Shown: piece by piece, positions 16,601 to 25,748 of the stretch | How positions within the stretch are numbered: the stretch's first letter is position 1 | Layout: every line of letters starts with the position of its first letter | NCBI RefSeq assembly: GCF_019800885.1 | Contig: NZ_JAHVKE010000001.1 | Location: forward strand, 1,240,001 to 1,304,000 | From: Maritalea mobilis | Lineage (GTDB): Bacteria > Pseudomonadota > Alphaproteobacteria > Rhodobacterales > Rhodobacteraceae | DNA: 64,000 bases | Direction: 5' to 3' | Program-made: the position numbers and the translations under genes | Notes under the pieces: model-generated | The model's database searches: none | Seen by the model: the letters and a program-made list of their open reading frames with translations, nothing else | Told to the model about the DNA's origin: nothing

Positions 16601-17541
16601 CAGAAATTCTCCTTTCCGATGAAACCGTGCCGGATGCGTTCCGAGATCAGGTCGATCACGGTCACGGTCAGAACCACGAGGATGAGGACGGCAAGCACCC
16701 GGTCATCCGAGTAGAAGGAGATGACGCGGTTGAGTTCCTGCCCGATGCCGCCCGCGCCCACGAACCCGATGATCGACGAGGCGCGCACGTTGATCTCGAA
16801 GCGCAGCATGGCATAGCTGAAAAAGTTCGGCGCGACCTGGGGCACGACCCCGTAGGCCATCTTCTCGGCCCATGTGCCGCCGACCGCCGTGATCCCCTCG
16901 ATCGGTCGAGAAGAGGCGTTCTCGTTCACCTCGGAAAACAGCTTGCCCAAGGCGCCGGTGGTGTGGATCGCGATTGCAAGGACACCGGCCAGCGGGCCGA
17001 TCCCGATCATGAAAACGAAAACCAGCGCCAAGAGGATCTCGGGGATGCCGCGAGAGAGCTCGAACACACGGCGGGAAATCCAGTAAGCCCAGCGCGAGGG
17101 CGCCAGGTTGGCCGAGGCGGAAAAGCTGAGAATGAAGGCAAAGAACGTGCCCAGGAGCGTGGCGGTGATCGCCATCAGGATCGTTTCGAAGATCAGGCCG
17201 ACATAGTCCCAGAAGTCGGTGTACCAGTAGGTGAGCGAACCGGGGACGGCGCGGCCCTCCTCGGTGCGGCCCTCGAACAGGAGATCCCATTGCAGGTCGG
17301 GGATGATCGTTCCGAAATACTCGAAGATACGCGGCACGCCGCTGGCCAGCCGATCCGGGTAGAACTGGCTGATATAGATCGACAAGCCGAGGCAGATCGC
17401 AAAACCGGCGAGAAGCAGGATGTTCCACACCCGCTTGGAGGCGCGCAATTCGGCGCGGTGCCGTTCGAAGGCGTGGACCGCATCGTGCGGCGCATCCCCC
17501 GTCGCACCGGCCGATCCGCCCATCATGATGATGTCAGACAT
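16600..17541 (-). CDS. phnE: Phosphonate ABC transporter permease PhnE (first copy)
   Basis: Permease of 313 residues, homologous to the following phnE. It has a longer cytoplasmic N-terminus before the first helix. The ATPase-contact loop is near FSEVNENASSRPIEGITAVG. It follows phnC by 11 bp. Two PhnE proteins with one PhnC and one PhnD is a common arrangement in alphaproteobacteria. Confidence 0.92.
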   Translation of the reverse strand: MSDIIMMGGSAGATGDAPHDAVHAFERHRAELRASKRVWNILLLAGFAICLGLSIYISQFYPDRLASGVPRIFEYFGTIIPDLQWDLLFEGRTEEGRAVPGSLTYWYTDFWDYVGLIFETILMAITATLLGTFFAFILSFSASANLAPSRWAYWISRRVFELSRGIPEILLALVFVFMIGIGPLAGVLAIAIHTTGALGKLFSEVNENASSRPIEGITAVGGTWAEKMAYGVVPQVAPNFFSYAMLRFEINVRASSIIGFVGAGGIGQELNRVISFYSDDRVLAVLILVVLTVTVIDLISERIRHGFIGKENF

Positions 17542-17552
17542 GGGATGCTCCG

Positions 17553-18359
17553 TCAGGCCAGTTCGCGCACGGGCTGCGCCGCCGGGATGGAGGTCGAGGT
17601 CGCGGCCTCGTTGAAGGCTTCATGCGCTTCGGCGCCGTAGATCTCGCGCGCCATGGCAGTGGTCAGCAGGTCGGGCGTGCCGTCAAACACAATGCGACCG
17701 TCCTGCATGCCGATGATCCGGTCGCAATACTGCCGCGCGGTGTCCAGCGTATGCAGGTTGCAGATGACGGTGATGCCGTCCTGCTTATTGATGTCGCGCA
17801 GCGCGTCCATGACGATCTTGGCATTCATCGGGTCGAGCGAGGCGATGGGCTCGTCCGCAAGCAGGATCTTGGGCTCTTGCGCCAGGGCGCGGGCGATGGC
17901 GACGCGCTGCTGCTGGCCACCCGACAGCGTTTCGGCCTTTTGCAGCGCCGTATGTGCCATGCCAAGGCGGTCGAGCGCCTGAATCGCGAAGGCGCGTTCG
18001 CGCGGGGTGAAGACCTGCGCCATGGAGCGCCAGGTGGGGATGGTATGGAGGCGGCCGGTCAACACGTTGGTGATGACATCGAGGCGGCCGACGAGGTTGA
18101 ACTGCTGAAAGATCATCGCGCAATCCGAGCGCCAGGCCCGCAGCTCCTTGCCCGAAAGCTGCGCGATATCCGTGTCACCGAACAGGATCTGGCCCTCGGA
18201 CGGGTCGATCAGGCGGTTCAACAGGCGCAGCAGCGTGGACTTGCCCGCGCCCGAGCGGCCGATGATGCCGACCATCTGCCCGTCCGGGATCTCGATCGTC
18301 GCATTCCCCACGGCGATGTTCTCGCCGAATTTACGGGTCAGTTTCTCAAGCTTGAGCAT
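17553..18359 (-). CDS. phnC: Phosphonate ABC transporter ATPase PhnC
   Basis: ABC ATPase of 268 residues energising phosphonate uptake. Walker A GRSGAGKS, signature LSGGQQQR and Walker [14 protein letters not shown] are intact. The start at 18359 (MLKLEKL) is preferred over upstream in-frame codons that fall in the attenuator region between phnD and phnC. A roughly 100-bp gap with a hairpin separates it from phnD. Confidence 0.94.
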   Translation of the reverse strand: MLKLEKLTRKFGENIAVGNATIEIPDGQMVGIIGRSGAGKSTLLRLLNRLIDPSEGQILFGDTDIAQLSGKELRAWRSDCAMIFQQFNLVGRLDVITNVLTGRLHTIPTWRSMAQVFTPRERAFAIQALDRLGMAHTALQKAETLSGGQQQRVAIARALAQEPKILLADEPIASLDPMNAKIVMDALRDINKQDGITVICNLHTLDTARQYCDRIIGMQDGRIVFDGTPDLLTTAMAREIYGAEAHEAFNEAATSTSIPAAQPVRELA

Positions 18360-18399
18360 GTGCGTCCCCTTTGCCTTCGCGGTATGGTTGTGCCCGGCC

Positions 18400-18439
18400 A
18401 AAAAACGACCAAGGGGCCGATGCGATCCGCACCGGCCCC
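18400..18439 (-). terminator. Attenuator-like hairpin between phnD and phnC
   Basis: In the leftward transcript a GC-rich stem (seven plus four pairs with one mismatch, bases 18413-18439, three-base loop) is followed 7 bases later by six T residues (18405-18400). Hairpins placed after a binding-protein gene usually limit expression of the downstream ABC components. The spacing to the T-run is longer than in a classical terminator, so partial read-through is expected. Confidence 0.6.
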
Positions 18440-18457
18440 GGCCAGGAGTCTCGACGT

Positions 18458-19387
18458 TCAGCGTGCGCCCTCGGCGGCGCGACGCATGTTGATGATCGGC
18501 TCGTAGAACTCGTGGTTGATCGGCCAGTAGCCCATCGACTCGCCGTCATTGATGGCGTCGAAGCAGGCGCGATCCTCGGTCTGCAACTGCATCATGGCGC
18601 CCATGACCAGGTCCTTCAATTCCTGGGGCAGGTCCGAACGGATCACGCGCGGGCCGTTGGTGATCAGGTTCGACTGCCAGATGATCTGGATGTCCGACAT
18701 GTCGAGCATGCCGCGATCCACCATCGAGCGCAGGTTGCCGCGCGAGTAACCCTGGTTGATGTCGCCGACACCCGAGGTCCAGGTCACGCCGGCGTCATAC
18801 TGACCATTCAGCACGGCGACGACGGCCTGCTCGTGACCGCCGCCAAAGCCGGTTTCACCGAAATACCCTTCGAGCGGGCCGCCCAGTTGTTCGGCCAGTT
18901 CAAAGGACGGCACCAGGTAGCCCGAGGTCGAGTTCGGGTCGGCGAAGGCGAGCGTGCGGCCTTCCATGTCCTCGATCGTGTCGATGCCGCTGTCGGCCAG
19001 CGTGTACATCACCGAGTAGTACCCGAGCGAGCCGTCGATCTGCATGGTGGTGTAAAGCGGTTCGACCGCTTCGGGGTCCTGCAGATAGATGCCCGCATAG
19101 CCCGAGGAGCCGAGACCGGCGAATTCGAGCTGACCGGCCAGCAGGCCCTGCATGACGCCCGCGTAATCCGAGGCGGGGAACAGCTCGACATCCACGCCGA
19201 GGCGCTCTTCGAGATAGGCTTCCTGGCAGGCGTGGTCGCGCAGGCGGTCGGCTTCGTTCTCGCCGCCCAGCAGGCCGATGCGGAACACGGGCACATCCTC
19301 GCGCCAATCGGCGTCCTGTGCCAGCGCGGCGGTGGAAGTGAGGGCAGTCGCACCGAGGGCGAGCGCTGCAATCGTCGGTTTCATCAT
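18458..19387 (-). CDS. phnD: Phosphonate ABC transporter substrate-binding protein PhnD
   Basis: Periplasmic binding protein of 309 residues with a cleavable signal peptide ending ALAQD. The type II binding-protein fold is visible, including the ligand-loop [14 protein letters not shown] typical of PhnD. It captures alkylphosphonates or 2-aminoethylphosphonate. Two adjacent ATGs (19387, 19384) could start it. It is the first gene of the leftward transport operon; a candidate Pho box lies about 100 bp upstream. Confidence 0.94.
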   Translation of the reverse strand: MMKPTIAALALGATALTSTAALAQDADWREDVPVFRIGLLGGENEADRLRDHACQEAYLEERLGVDVELFPASDYAGVMQGLLAGQLEFAGLGSSGYAGIYLQDPEAVEPLYTTMQIDGSLGYYSVMYTLADSGIDTIEDMEGRTLAFADPNSTSGYLVPSFELAEQLGGPLEGYFGETGFGGGHEQAVVAVLNGQYDAGVTWTSGVGDINQGYSRGNLRSMVDRGMLDMSDIQIIWQSNLITNGPRVIRSDLPQELKDLVMGAMMQLQTEDRACFDAINDGESMGYWPINHEFYEPIINMRRAAEGAR

Positions 19388-19489
19388 GGGTCAGGTCCCT
19401 ATGGCTGGTTCCGGTGGATTGGTCCGGTGCGGGGCATTGCCACGACCATCGCAGCCCACCCCGTCGAGCCGGGGTGCTAGGGGTGTTTT

Positions 19490-19518
19490 GTGACCGTTCG
19501 GCGAAACCGAGATGAAAG
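19490..19518 (-). promoter_or_regulatory. Candidate Pho box upstream of phnD
   Basis: Read leftwards this is CTTTCAT-N4-GTTTCGC-N4-CGGTCAC, three units spaced 11 bp apart, as in PhoB-binding repeats (consensus CTGTCAT every 11 bp). The outer two units match well, the middle one poorly. It ends about 100 bp before phnD. Confidence 0.4.
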
Positions 19519-19729
19519 ATATGTAAACACGCGCCAAGCGATTGATGCGGTGTGTGCTTTGCACGAGTCGACCTCGACGGTTGCCGACACAACCGGCGGT
19601 CGGCGGGATCGACAAACCCCGTATTTGTTGACTTTTTCGCCCGAAAAGTGCGCAGCCGGGCGGGATACAACCGTTGGCCCGCGATTCGACGCGGCGCCGC
19701 GCGGCGGCTGAATTGGGCAGCCCCCCAAA

Positions 19730-19747
19730 CTGTCACCAAAACATCAT
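19730..19747 (+). promoter_or_regulatory. Candidate Pho box upstream of phnM1
   Basis: CTGTCAC-CAAA-ACATCAT: the first seven bases match the PhoB half-site at 6 of 7 positions, and the second keeps TCAT. It ends 68 bp before the phnM1 start. The 11-mer CTGTCACCAAA recurs upstream of phnG at a similar distance, which supports a common regulator. Confidence 0.5.
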
Positions 19748-19815
19748 CCCGGCGGCATGCCCCCGTTACAAAACGCGCCTTCTACGGGGCATCTCCAGTC
19801 GCAAGGACAAGACCG

Positions 19816-20967
19816 ATGTTCGATCAGGCCGATTCCGCCACCCTGACCCTTGGCAATGCCCGCATCGTCACGCCCGATGGCATCGTCGAGGGTGGCCTCG
19901 CCATCGACGGTGGCCGTATTTCGGGACTGACGGACGCCCGCGACGGGCGCGACCTGGCGGGGGCCTTCCTGATCCCGGGCATCGTCGATCTGCACACCGA
20001 TCACGTCGAGCGCCACACACATCCGCGCGGCGGCGTCATCTGGCCCTTCCTCCCCGCGCTGATGGCCCATGACGGGGTGGTGATTTCAGGCGGCACCACC
20101 ACCGTGTTCGACAGTCTTTCGGTCGGCGCCTCGATGAAACGTCCAGAACGGCGCGAGATTCTCGAACCCCTCGTCGCAGCTATGCTCGAAGGACAGGAGC
20201 GCGGCCTGTTCCGGGCCGAGCACCTTCTGCACCTGCGCTGCGAAATCTCCGACCCGGCAACCATGGCGCTCACCGATGCCACCGTCGGCCTGCCGATCAG
20301 CCGCCTCGTCTCGGTCATGGATCACACGCCCGGTGACCGGCAAAGCCCCGATGTGCAGCGCTGGTTCACCCACATGATCCACGAGATGGAGGTCGATGAA
20401 GAAACCGGCCGCGTCATGATGGAGGACCTCTTTGAACGCTCCCGCACCTGCGGGGCCGAGGTGCGCGCCCATGTCATCGCGGCATCGCAGGCCGCGGGCC
20501 TACCCCTGATGAGCCATGATGATCGCACCGAGGCCCATGTCGACCAGGCCGTGTCCGAGGGCATCCATATCTCGGAGTTTCCCACCACGCTGGCGGCCGC
20601 GCGCCGGGCGCGCGAGGCTGGCCTGGCCATCATCGCCGGCGCGCCCAACTACCTGCGAGGCGGGTCGCAATCGGGCAATGTCGCGGTGGCCGACCTGCTG
20701 GCCGAAGGTCTCGTCGATGCACTGGCGTCCGACTACATCCCGCGCTCGCCCTTGGACGCGGCGTTCGCCATTGCCGCCGATCCGGCCCTGCCCCTCGATC
20801 TACCTGCCGCCCTCGCCCTCGTGACCCATGCGCCAGCGCATCTCACCGGCCTTTCGGATCGCGGCGCGATTGCCGAGGGGCTACGCGCCGACCTCGCCGC
20901 CGTAAGGATCGAGAACGGCCAGCCGGTCGTGCAGGCAGTCTGGCGCGAAGGCCGACAGGTGTTTTGA
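19816..20967 (+). CDS. phnM: PhnM-like RPnTP hydrolase, first paralogue
   Basis: Amidohydrolase-superfamily enzyme of 383 residues. PhnM removes pyrophosphate from alkyl ribose triphosphonate to give the substrate of C-P lyase. Metal motifs are LHTDHVERH near residue 60, VMDHTPGDRQ, SHDDRTEAHV and LASDYIPRSP. It is more diverged from Escherichia coli PhnM than the second copy at 21884-23029 (HTDHVERH rather than HTDNLERH). It may therefore have a different side group preference. It starts a short rightward operon with the TIM-barrel gene. Confidence 0.85.
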   Translation: MFDQADSATLTLGNARIVTPDGIVEGGLAIDGGRISGLTDARDGRDLAGAFLIPGIVDLHTDHVERHTHPRGGVIWPFLPALMAHDGVVISGGTTTVFDSLSVGASMKRPERREILEPLVAAMLEGQERGLFRAEHLLHLRCEISDPATMALTDATVGLPISRLVSVMDHTPGDRQSPDVQRWFTHMIHEMEVDEETGRVMMEDLFERSRTCGAEVRAHVIAASQAAGLPLMSHDDRTEAHVDQAVSEGIHISEFPTTLAAARRAREAGLAIIAGAPNYLRGGSQSGNVAVADLLAEGLVDALASDYIPRSPLDAAFAIAADPALPLDLPAALALVTHAPAHLTGLSDRGAIAEGLRADLAAVRIENGQPVVQAVWREGRQVF

Positions 20968-20979
20968 AGGGAGGCGCAG

Positions 20980-21813
20980 ATGACCCCGCTCAAGATCGGT
21001 GCCGCCCTGATGGTGGCCGACCTGCCCCACTTCCGTGACTGGCTGATCGCCGACCAGCGCGATCTGGAGGTTCAGGATTTCCTGCTCCCCGAGGTGCTGC
21101 TCGGCGACTGGCAGGACCGCGTGGCTACTGCCAAGGCCCATCTCGACGGGTTCGAGGGGCGTTTGGGCATCCACGGTCCCTTCTATGACCTCGCGCTCGA
21201 CACTGCTGACCCCGAGATCGCCCCCATCGTCGCGCGGCGCTACGTGACCGGGGTGCGAACCGCCGCCGCCCTTGGTGCGTCGCAAATCGTAATCCATTCG
21301 CCCTATACGACATGGGACTGGTTCAATCTCGGAAACAATCCGCGTGTGGGCAACACCCCCTCCGCTGCGGACCGCAAGATCGAGCGGGTCCACGCCATTC
21401 TGCGCGAGGCCGTCGCGGTCGCCGAGGCCGAGGGCGTCACGCTGGTCATCGAGAATATCGAGGATATCGATCCCGGTTTTCGCCGCGATCTGGCCACCAG
21501 TTTCGGGTCGGACGCGGTAAAACTCTCGATCGACACCGGCCACGCCCATTACGCCCATGGCGCGACCGGTGCGCCGCCGGTCGATTACTTCATCGCCGAT
21601 GCCGGGCCGCTTCTGGCCCATGTCCATTTGCAGGACGCCGATGGGTTCGCCGACCGTCACTGGGCGCCCGGGCGCGGCACGGTGAACTGGCACGCGGTCT
21701 TTGCGGCCATCGCCGCCCTGCCCCAGCGTCCGCACCTGGTGCTGGAACTGTGCGAGGCTACCGACATTCCCGCCGCCATGGCCTATCTGCAAGGTCAGGG
21801 TCTTGCCTGTTAA
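20980..21813 (+). CDS. Sugar-phosphate isomerase/epimerase-like TIM barrel
   Basis: Protein of 277 residues of the xylose isomerase-like/AP endonuclease 2 superfamily. Metal-ligand style motifs are HGPFYD, LVIENIED, SIDTGHAHYAHG and LAHVHLQDADG. The start follows GGGAGGCGCAG, 12 bp after phnM1, so the two are co-expressed. The specific reaction is unknown. Its position suggests a role on a ribose-phosphate or side-group product of phosphonate breakdown, which is inference only. Confidence 0.75.
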   Translation: MTPLKIGAALMVADLPHFRDWLIADQRDLEVQDFLLPEVLLGDWQDRVATAKAHLDGFEGRLGIHGPFYDLALDTADPEIAPIVARRYVTGVRTAAALGASQIVIHSPYTTWDWFNLGNNPRVGNTPSAADRKIERVHAILREAVAVAEAEGVTLVIENIEDIDPGFRRDLATSFGSDAVKLSIDTGHAHYAHGATGAPPVDYFIADAGPLLAHVHLQDADGFADRHWAPGRGTVNWHAVFAAIAALPQRPHLVLELCEATDIPAAMAYLQGQGLAC

Positions 21814-21841
21814 AGGCACCAGCGCGCATCACCCCGCGCCC

Positions 21842-21878
21842 AAGCGCCGAGGCGGGTTCAAGGCCCGCCGAGGCGCTT
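21842..21878. terminator. Bidirectional hairpin between TIM-barrel gene and phnM2
   Basis: AAGCGCC (21842-21848) pairs with GGCGCTT (21872-21878), and GCGGG (21852-21856) with CCCGC (21864-21868), around a short loop. It fills the 70-bp gap between two convergent genes, so it probably ends both transcripts. Confidence 0.65.
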
Positions 21879-21883
21879 CCCCC

Positions 21884-23029
21884 TTACGCGACGCGGTTGC
21901 CCGCCGACCAGACGCCGCGCAGCACCGGCACGCCGCGCACGGTGGCGAAGCGGATCAGGTCGGCGCGCATTCCTTCGGCCAGTTGCCCGCGATCCATCAG
22001 GCCCGTTGCCTGAGCCGGGGCGGTCGACACCGTGGCCATGGCCCGCGCCATGTCGCCCCATATCTCGCCCAGCTTCACCGCCGCATAGAGCAGCGCCGCC
22101 GGAACGTAGTCCGACGACAGGATGTCGAGCAGGTCGGCCTCGGCCAGCTCCTGCGCCGCGACATTACCCGAATGCGATCCGCCGCGGATCAGGTTAGGCG
22201 CGCCCATCATCACCTTGATCTCATGCTGGTGGCAGGCGCGTGCGGCGTCTTCGGTCGTCGGAAACTCGGCCAGCGCAATCCCGTGTCCGGCCGAGCGCGC
22301 GACATGATCCACCGTTGTATCGTCATGGCTCGCCAGCACGGCGCCGAGGCGCTGCGCGGCCTCGACCGCCGCCCGTTCATGCCCATCGCGCACCCGCGCG
22401 CCCAGCGCCGTGCGGCTTTCCACGTGTTCGAGGAAAACCTCCTCGGACAGGCCGTGCTTGCCCTTCATGTAGGTGCGATACTGGTCGATATCGGCGAACT
22501 GGCGCTGGCCGGGCGTGTGATCCATCAGGCTCAGGATGCCGACGCGATCCGCAGGCGCGAACTGCGCCAACTCCTCGACCAGCGTTTCCGAGCAGATCTC
22601 GGCGCGCAGGTGGATATGGTGGCTGATCTTCAGCGCCCCGGCCCCGCGCATCTCCAACAGCTCATGCGCCAGGTCGCGCGCATAGCGGGACCAGCCGACC
22701 CCGCCCTTGCCCTCGATAGAGCCCACGCGGATCGCGTCGAACACGGTGGTGATGCCGCAGGCCGCCAGCTCCGCGTCATGGGCCACGATGGCCGCGTCAT
22801 GGGGCCAGTGCGCCGAGGGGCGCGGCCGGATGTGGCGTTCGAGGTTGTCGGTATGCAACTCGATCAACCCGGGCGCCACGTAATCGCCCGCGCAATCCAC
22901 GGCGCCCGCCGGCACCTTCGGGCCAGTCGAGATCTCGATGATCTCGCCACCGCGCATCGTGACCGCTCCCGTGACCTCCCCCGAAGGCAGGATCAGGCGG
23001 GCATTGGCAAGCGTCAGCGTGTCGGGCAT
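21884..23029 (-). CDS. phnM: PhnM, alpha-D-ribose 1-methylphosphonate 5-triphosphate diphosphatase
   Basis: The closer match to Escherichia coli PhnM: ELHTDNLERH, SLMDHTPGQRQF, LASHDD, MGAPNLIRGGSHSGN and LSSDYVPA are all in place; 381 residues. It acts after PhnGHIL have attached the phosphonate to the ribose of a purine nucleotide. The start at 23029 aligns with the family and has AAGGA upstream; ATG 23050 is an alternative. It is leftward, diverging from the DUF1045 gene with only 46 bp between. Confidence 0.93.
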   Translation of the reverse strand: MPDTLTLANARLILPSGEVTGAVTMRGGEIIEISTGPKVPAGAVDCAGDYVAPGLIELHTDNLERHIRPRPSAHWPHDAAIVAHDAELAACGITTVFDAIRVGSIEGKGGVGWSRYARDLAHELLEMRGAGALKISHHIHLRAEICSETLVEELAQFAPADRVGILSLMDHTPGQRQFADIDQYRTYMKGKHGLSEEVFLEHVESRTALGARVRDGHERAAVEAAQRLGAVLASHDDTTVDHVARSAGHGIALAEFPTTEDAARACHQHEIKVMMGAPNLIRGGSHSGNVAAQELAEADLLDILSSDYVPAALLYAAVKLGEIWGDMARAMATVSTAPAQATGLMDRGQLAEGMRADLIRFATVRGVPVLRGVWSAGNRVA

Positions 23030-23075
23030 CAGGGCGTGGTCCTTGGGCATGATTTGGTCAACCGGAGCAGGGAAA

Positions 23076-23762
23076 ATGGATAGGTTCAAGCGCTATGGCA
23101 TCTACGCGGTTCCCGAGGGCGCGCTTTACCGCGCAGGCTCGGATTGGCTGGGGTGGGACAGCGCGGCGGGCAAGGCCGTCGCGCAGCCGCAGGTGCCGGG
23201 CCTGCCCACCGCGCCGGAGGGTCTGACGGCGACGCCGCGCAAATACGGGTTTCACGGGACGATCAAGCCGCCCTTCCGCCTGGCCGATGCGGAACAAGCC
23301 GATGATCTGGATGCCGCCACCCGCGCCTTTTGCGCCACGCGCGCGCCCGTCGTGATCGACCGGCTCGAGGTGCGCCGTCTCGGCGGGTTTGTGGCCATCG
23401 TGCCAGCCGCACCCAGCGCGACACTGTCCGATCTGGCCGCAGCGACCGTCGAGGCGCTCGACGGTTTCCGCGCGCCCGCGACCGAGGCGGAGTTGGAGAA
23501 ACGCCGGAAATCCGGCCTCTCCGTGCGGCAAGAGCAGAACCTGCTCCGCTGGGGCTATCCCTACGTGATGGAGGAGTTCCGGTTTCACATGACGCTGACC
23601 GGCAAGCTCTCTGGTACCGACGCGGAGGCCACGCGCGACGCGCTCAGCGCACAGTTCGCCCCGGCCCTGCCCGAGCCGTTCATCATCGACAGTCTCTGCC
23701 TGATGGGCGAGGACGATCAGGGGATGTTCCACCTCGTCCAACGCTACACCTTCTCGGGGTAA
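23076..23762 (+). CDS. DUF1045 phosphonate-cluster 2H phosphoesterase
   Basis: Protein of 228 residues of the DUF1045 family, found in phosphonate operons. It contains the two H-x-T motifs of the 2H phosphoesterase superfamily: FHGTIK (60-62) and FHMTLT (171-173). Such enzymes open cyclic phosphates. No phnP is visible in this locus, and PhnP's substrate is a five-membered cyclic phosphate (phosphoribosyl 1,2-cyclic phosphate). A role as its replacement therefore fits, but is inferred. The start follows GGAGCAGGG. It overlaps the end of phnN by 19 bp, tail to tail. Confidence 0.88.
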   Translation: MDRFKRYGIYAVPEGALYRAGSDWLGWDSAAGKAVAQPQVPGLPTAPEGLTATPRKYGFHGTIKPPFRLADAEQADDLDAATRAFCATRAPVVIDRLEVRRLGGFVAIVPAAPSATLSDLAAATVEALDGFRAPATEAELEKRRKSGLSVRQEQNLLRWGYPYVMEEFRFHMTLTGKLSGTDAEATRDALSAQFAPALPEPFIIDSLCLMGEDDQGMFHLVQRYTFSG

Positions 23763-24286
23763 AGCGCGGCCATGGCCTGCGCCACCGCAGCGCCAAGCGT
23801 GCCGGAATTGTCGATCTCGGTGACGTGCATGCCCTCGGGGATCTCGGGCGCGGAGCGGGCAAGGCGCTTGGCGATCTCGGCCTCCGTCTCTCGCGCGCGG
23901 CCTTCCAGCCGGGTGATCAGCACCTCGGGCGTGGCGTTGATATGCAGAACGTGGACATCGTCGAAAACGCGGCCCGCCTTGACCAGCACCGCGCGCGACA
24001 GGTTGGCGAGCACGTCACGCCCGCTGCGCAGGATGGCATGCACCTCGCGCGGGATGCCGTAGCTCAGGCCATGCGCCTGCCAATGCAGCGCAAAATCCCC
24101 GCCCGCCGCCCGCGCCGCGAACAGGGCGGGACTGATCCCGTCGAAGGCCTCGCCGCCCGCCGCCTCGGGCCGCGTGATGACCCGCCGCGCGCGGTAGAGA
24201 TCGGGACGCGCGGCGCAGAGCGCCTCCATCACGCTGTCCTTGCCGACGCCCGAAGGCCCGACCACCGCGATGAAGCGCCCGGTCAT
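23744..24286 (-). CDS. phnN: PhnN, ribose 1,5-bisphosphate phosphokinase
   Basis: Guanylate-kinase-like enzyme of 180 residues making PRPP from ribose 1,5-bisphosphate, the last step of the C-P lyase pathway. The P-loop is GPSGVGKDS; the substrate loop is around ARRVITRP. Its start overlaps the phnL stop by one base (TGATG). It is the last gene of the leftward phnGHIJ-KLN operon. Confidence 0.93.
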   Translation of the reverse strand: MTGRFIAVVGPSGVGKDSVMEALCAARPDLYRARRVITRPEAAGGEAFDGISPALFAARAAGGDFALHWQAHGLSYGIPREVHAILRSGRDVLANLSRAVLVKAGRVFDDVHVLHINATPEVLITRLEGRARETEAEIAKRLARSAPEIPEGMHVTEIDNSGTLGAAVAQAMAALYPEKV

Positions 24287-24966
24287 CAGGCCGCCCTCGG
24301 GGTGAAGGCCGAGACGTCGATCTCGCGATCCGCGACCCGCTCGCGCGCATCAAGGTCATGGAAGATGCCGATAATGGCCGCCCCTCCCGCCTTGGCCTCT
24401 TCGATCAGGCTCAGGACCGTCTCGCGGTTGGTGGCGTCAAGGCTGGCCGTGGGTTCGTCCAGCAAGAGCGCGGGATAGGCATGGGCAAAGCCGCGCGCAA
24501 TGTTCACGCGCTGCTGTTCCCCGCCCGAGAAAGTGGTGGGCGACAGCGACCAGAGCGTTTCGGGAATGCGCAGCCGGGTCAGCAGATCGCGGGCACGGTC
24601 CAAGGCCTCTCCCTCGTTGCGGCCCAGCGCCAGAAGCGGCTCGGCCACGACCTCGAGCGTGGGCACGCGCGGCACGACGCGCAGGAACTGGCTGACATAG
24701 CCCAGGGTTTCGCGCCGCAGCGCGAGGATGTCCCGCGGCTCGGCACGGGTGATGTCGATGCCATTGATCCGCACCGATCCGGCCTGAGCGAGGTAATTGC
24801 CGTAAAGGATGCGCATCACGGTGGATTTCCCCGCCCCGCTTTCCCCGGTCAGCGCCACGCATTCGCCCGGCGCGACCGAGAACCCGGCCCCTTCGATCAC
24901 CGGGATGACGGCGCCCCCCTGGTTGTGCAGCGTGAAATTCTTGGCAAGGTCTTCGACTTGGATCAT
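24286..24966 (-). CDS. phnL: PhnL, C-P lyase ABC-type subunit
   Basis: ABC-ATPase-like protein of 226 residues needed for ribose-phosphonate formation with PhnGHI. Walker A GESGAGKS, signature FSGGEQQR and Walker B ALLLDEP are intact. No membrane partner is encoded, as expected for PhnL. The start at 24966 (MIQVEDLA) is favoured over an earlier in-frame codon that overlaps phnK's end. Confidence 0.93.
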   Translation of the reverse strand: MIQVEDLAKNFTLHNQGGAVIPVIEGAGFSVAPGECVALTGESGAGKSTVMRILYGNYLAQAGSVRINGIDITRAEPRDILALRRETLGYVSQFLRVVPRVPTLEVVAEPLLALGRNEGEALDRARDLLTRLRIPETLWSLSPTTFSGGEQQRVNIARGFAHAYPALLLDEPTASLDATNRETVLSLIEEAKAGGAAIIGIFHDLDARERVADREIDVSAFTPRAA

Positions 24967-24977
24967 GGGACGCCCCC

Positions 24978-25748
24978 TCAAACTTGCAGAACCGAGCTGA
25001 CGAGCAGCTGCGTATAGGCCGCTTGCGGATCGTCCAGTACCTGGTCGGTCAGGCCGGTTTCGATCACGTGGCCGTCCTTCATCACCATAAGCCGGTCAGC
25101 CAACAGGCGTACGACAGCAAGGTCGTGCGTGACGACGATGGCACTGAGGCCCATGCGCCGCACCAACCCGCGGATCAGGTCGAGAAGACGCGCCTGCACG
25201 CTCACATCCAGGCCCCCGGTCGGTTCGTCCATGAACACCAGCCGGGGCCCGGTCACCAGGTTGCGCGCGATTTGCAGGCGTTGCTGCATGCCGCCGGAAA
25301 AGGCCGAGGGACGGTCGTCGATCCGCTCATCCGCGATCTCGACCCGGCCCAGCCAATCAAGCGCCTGTTCGCGGATGTCGCCATAATGCCGCGCGCCAAC
25401 GGCCATCAGGCGCTCGCCCACGTTGCCGCCCGCACTGATCCGCATACGCAACCCGTCTCGCGGGTTCTGGTGCACGAAGGCCCAATCGGTGCGGCCCAGC
25501 ATCCGGCGTTCAGGCTCGGACATTTGCAGCACGTCGCGCGGCCCCTCGGCCCGCGTGTCGAAAATGACCTGCCCCTCGTCCGGGGCCAGATGCCCGGCGA
25601 GGCAGTTGAGCAGCGTCGACTTGCCCGAGCCGCTTTCTCCGACGATCCCCAGCACCTCGCCGGGATAGAGGTCGAAGCCCACATCGGCGCAACCGATCCG
25701 CGCGCCGTAGCGTTTCGTCAGGCCGTGAACGGATAAAAGCGGGGGCAT
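24978..25748 (-). CDS. phnK: PhnK, C-P lyase ABC-type subunit
   Basis: ABC-ATPase-like protein of 256 residues that binds the PhnGHIJ core complex. Walker A GESGSGKS, signature FSGGMQQR and Walker B LVFMDEP are present. Its first 31 bases lie inside the end of the preceding alpha/beta hydrolase gene, so translation of the two is coupled. Confidence 0.94.
   Translation of the reverse strand: MPPLLSVHGLTKRYGARIGCADVGFDLYPGEVLGIVGESGSGKSTLLNCLAGHLAPDEGQVIFDTRAEGPRDVLQMSEPERRMLGRTDWAFVHQNPRDGLRMRISAGGNVGERLMAVGARHYGDIREQALDWLGRVEIADERIDDRPSAFSGGMQQRLQIARNLVTGPRLVFMDEPTGGLDVSVQARLLDLIRGLVRRMGLSAIVVTHDLAVVRLLADRLMVMKDGHVIETGLTDQVLDDPQAAYTQLLVSSVLQV

Larger units (their letters stand above)
19388..19815. 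other. 428-bp divergent regulatory gap between phnD and phnM1
   Basis: No convincing gene is seen here. The gap separates the leftward transport operon from the rightward phnM1 pair. It holds AT-richer stretches and two candidate Pho boxes (19490-19518 for phnD and 19730-19747 for phnM1). Confidence 0.7.
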
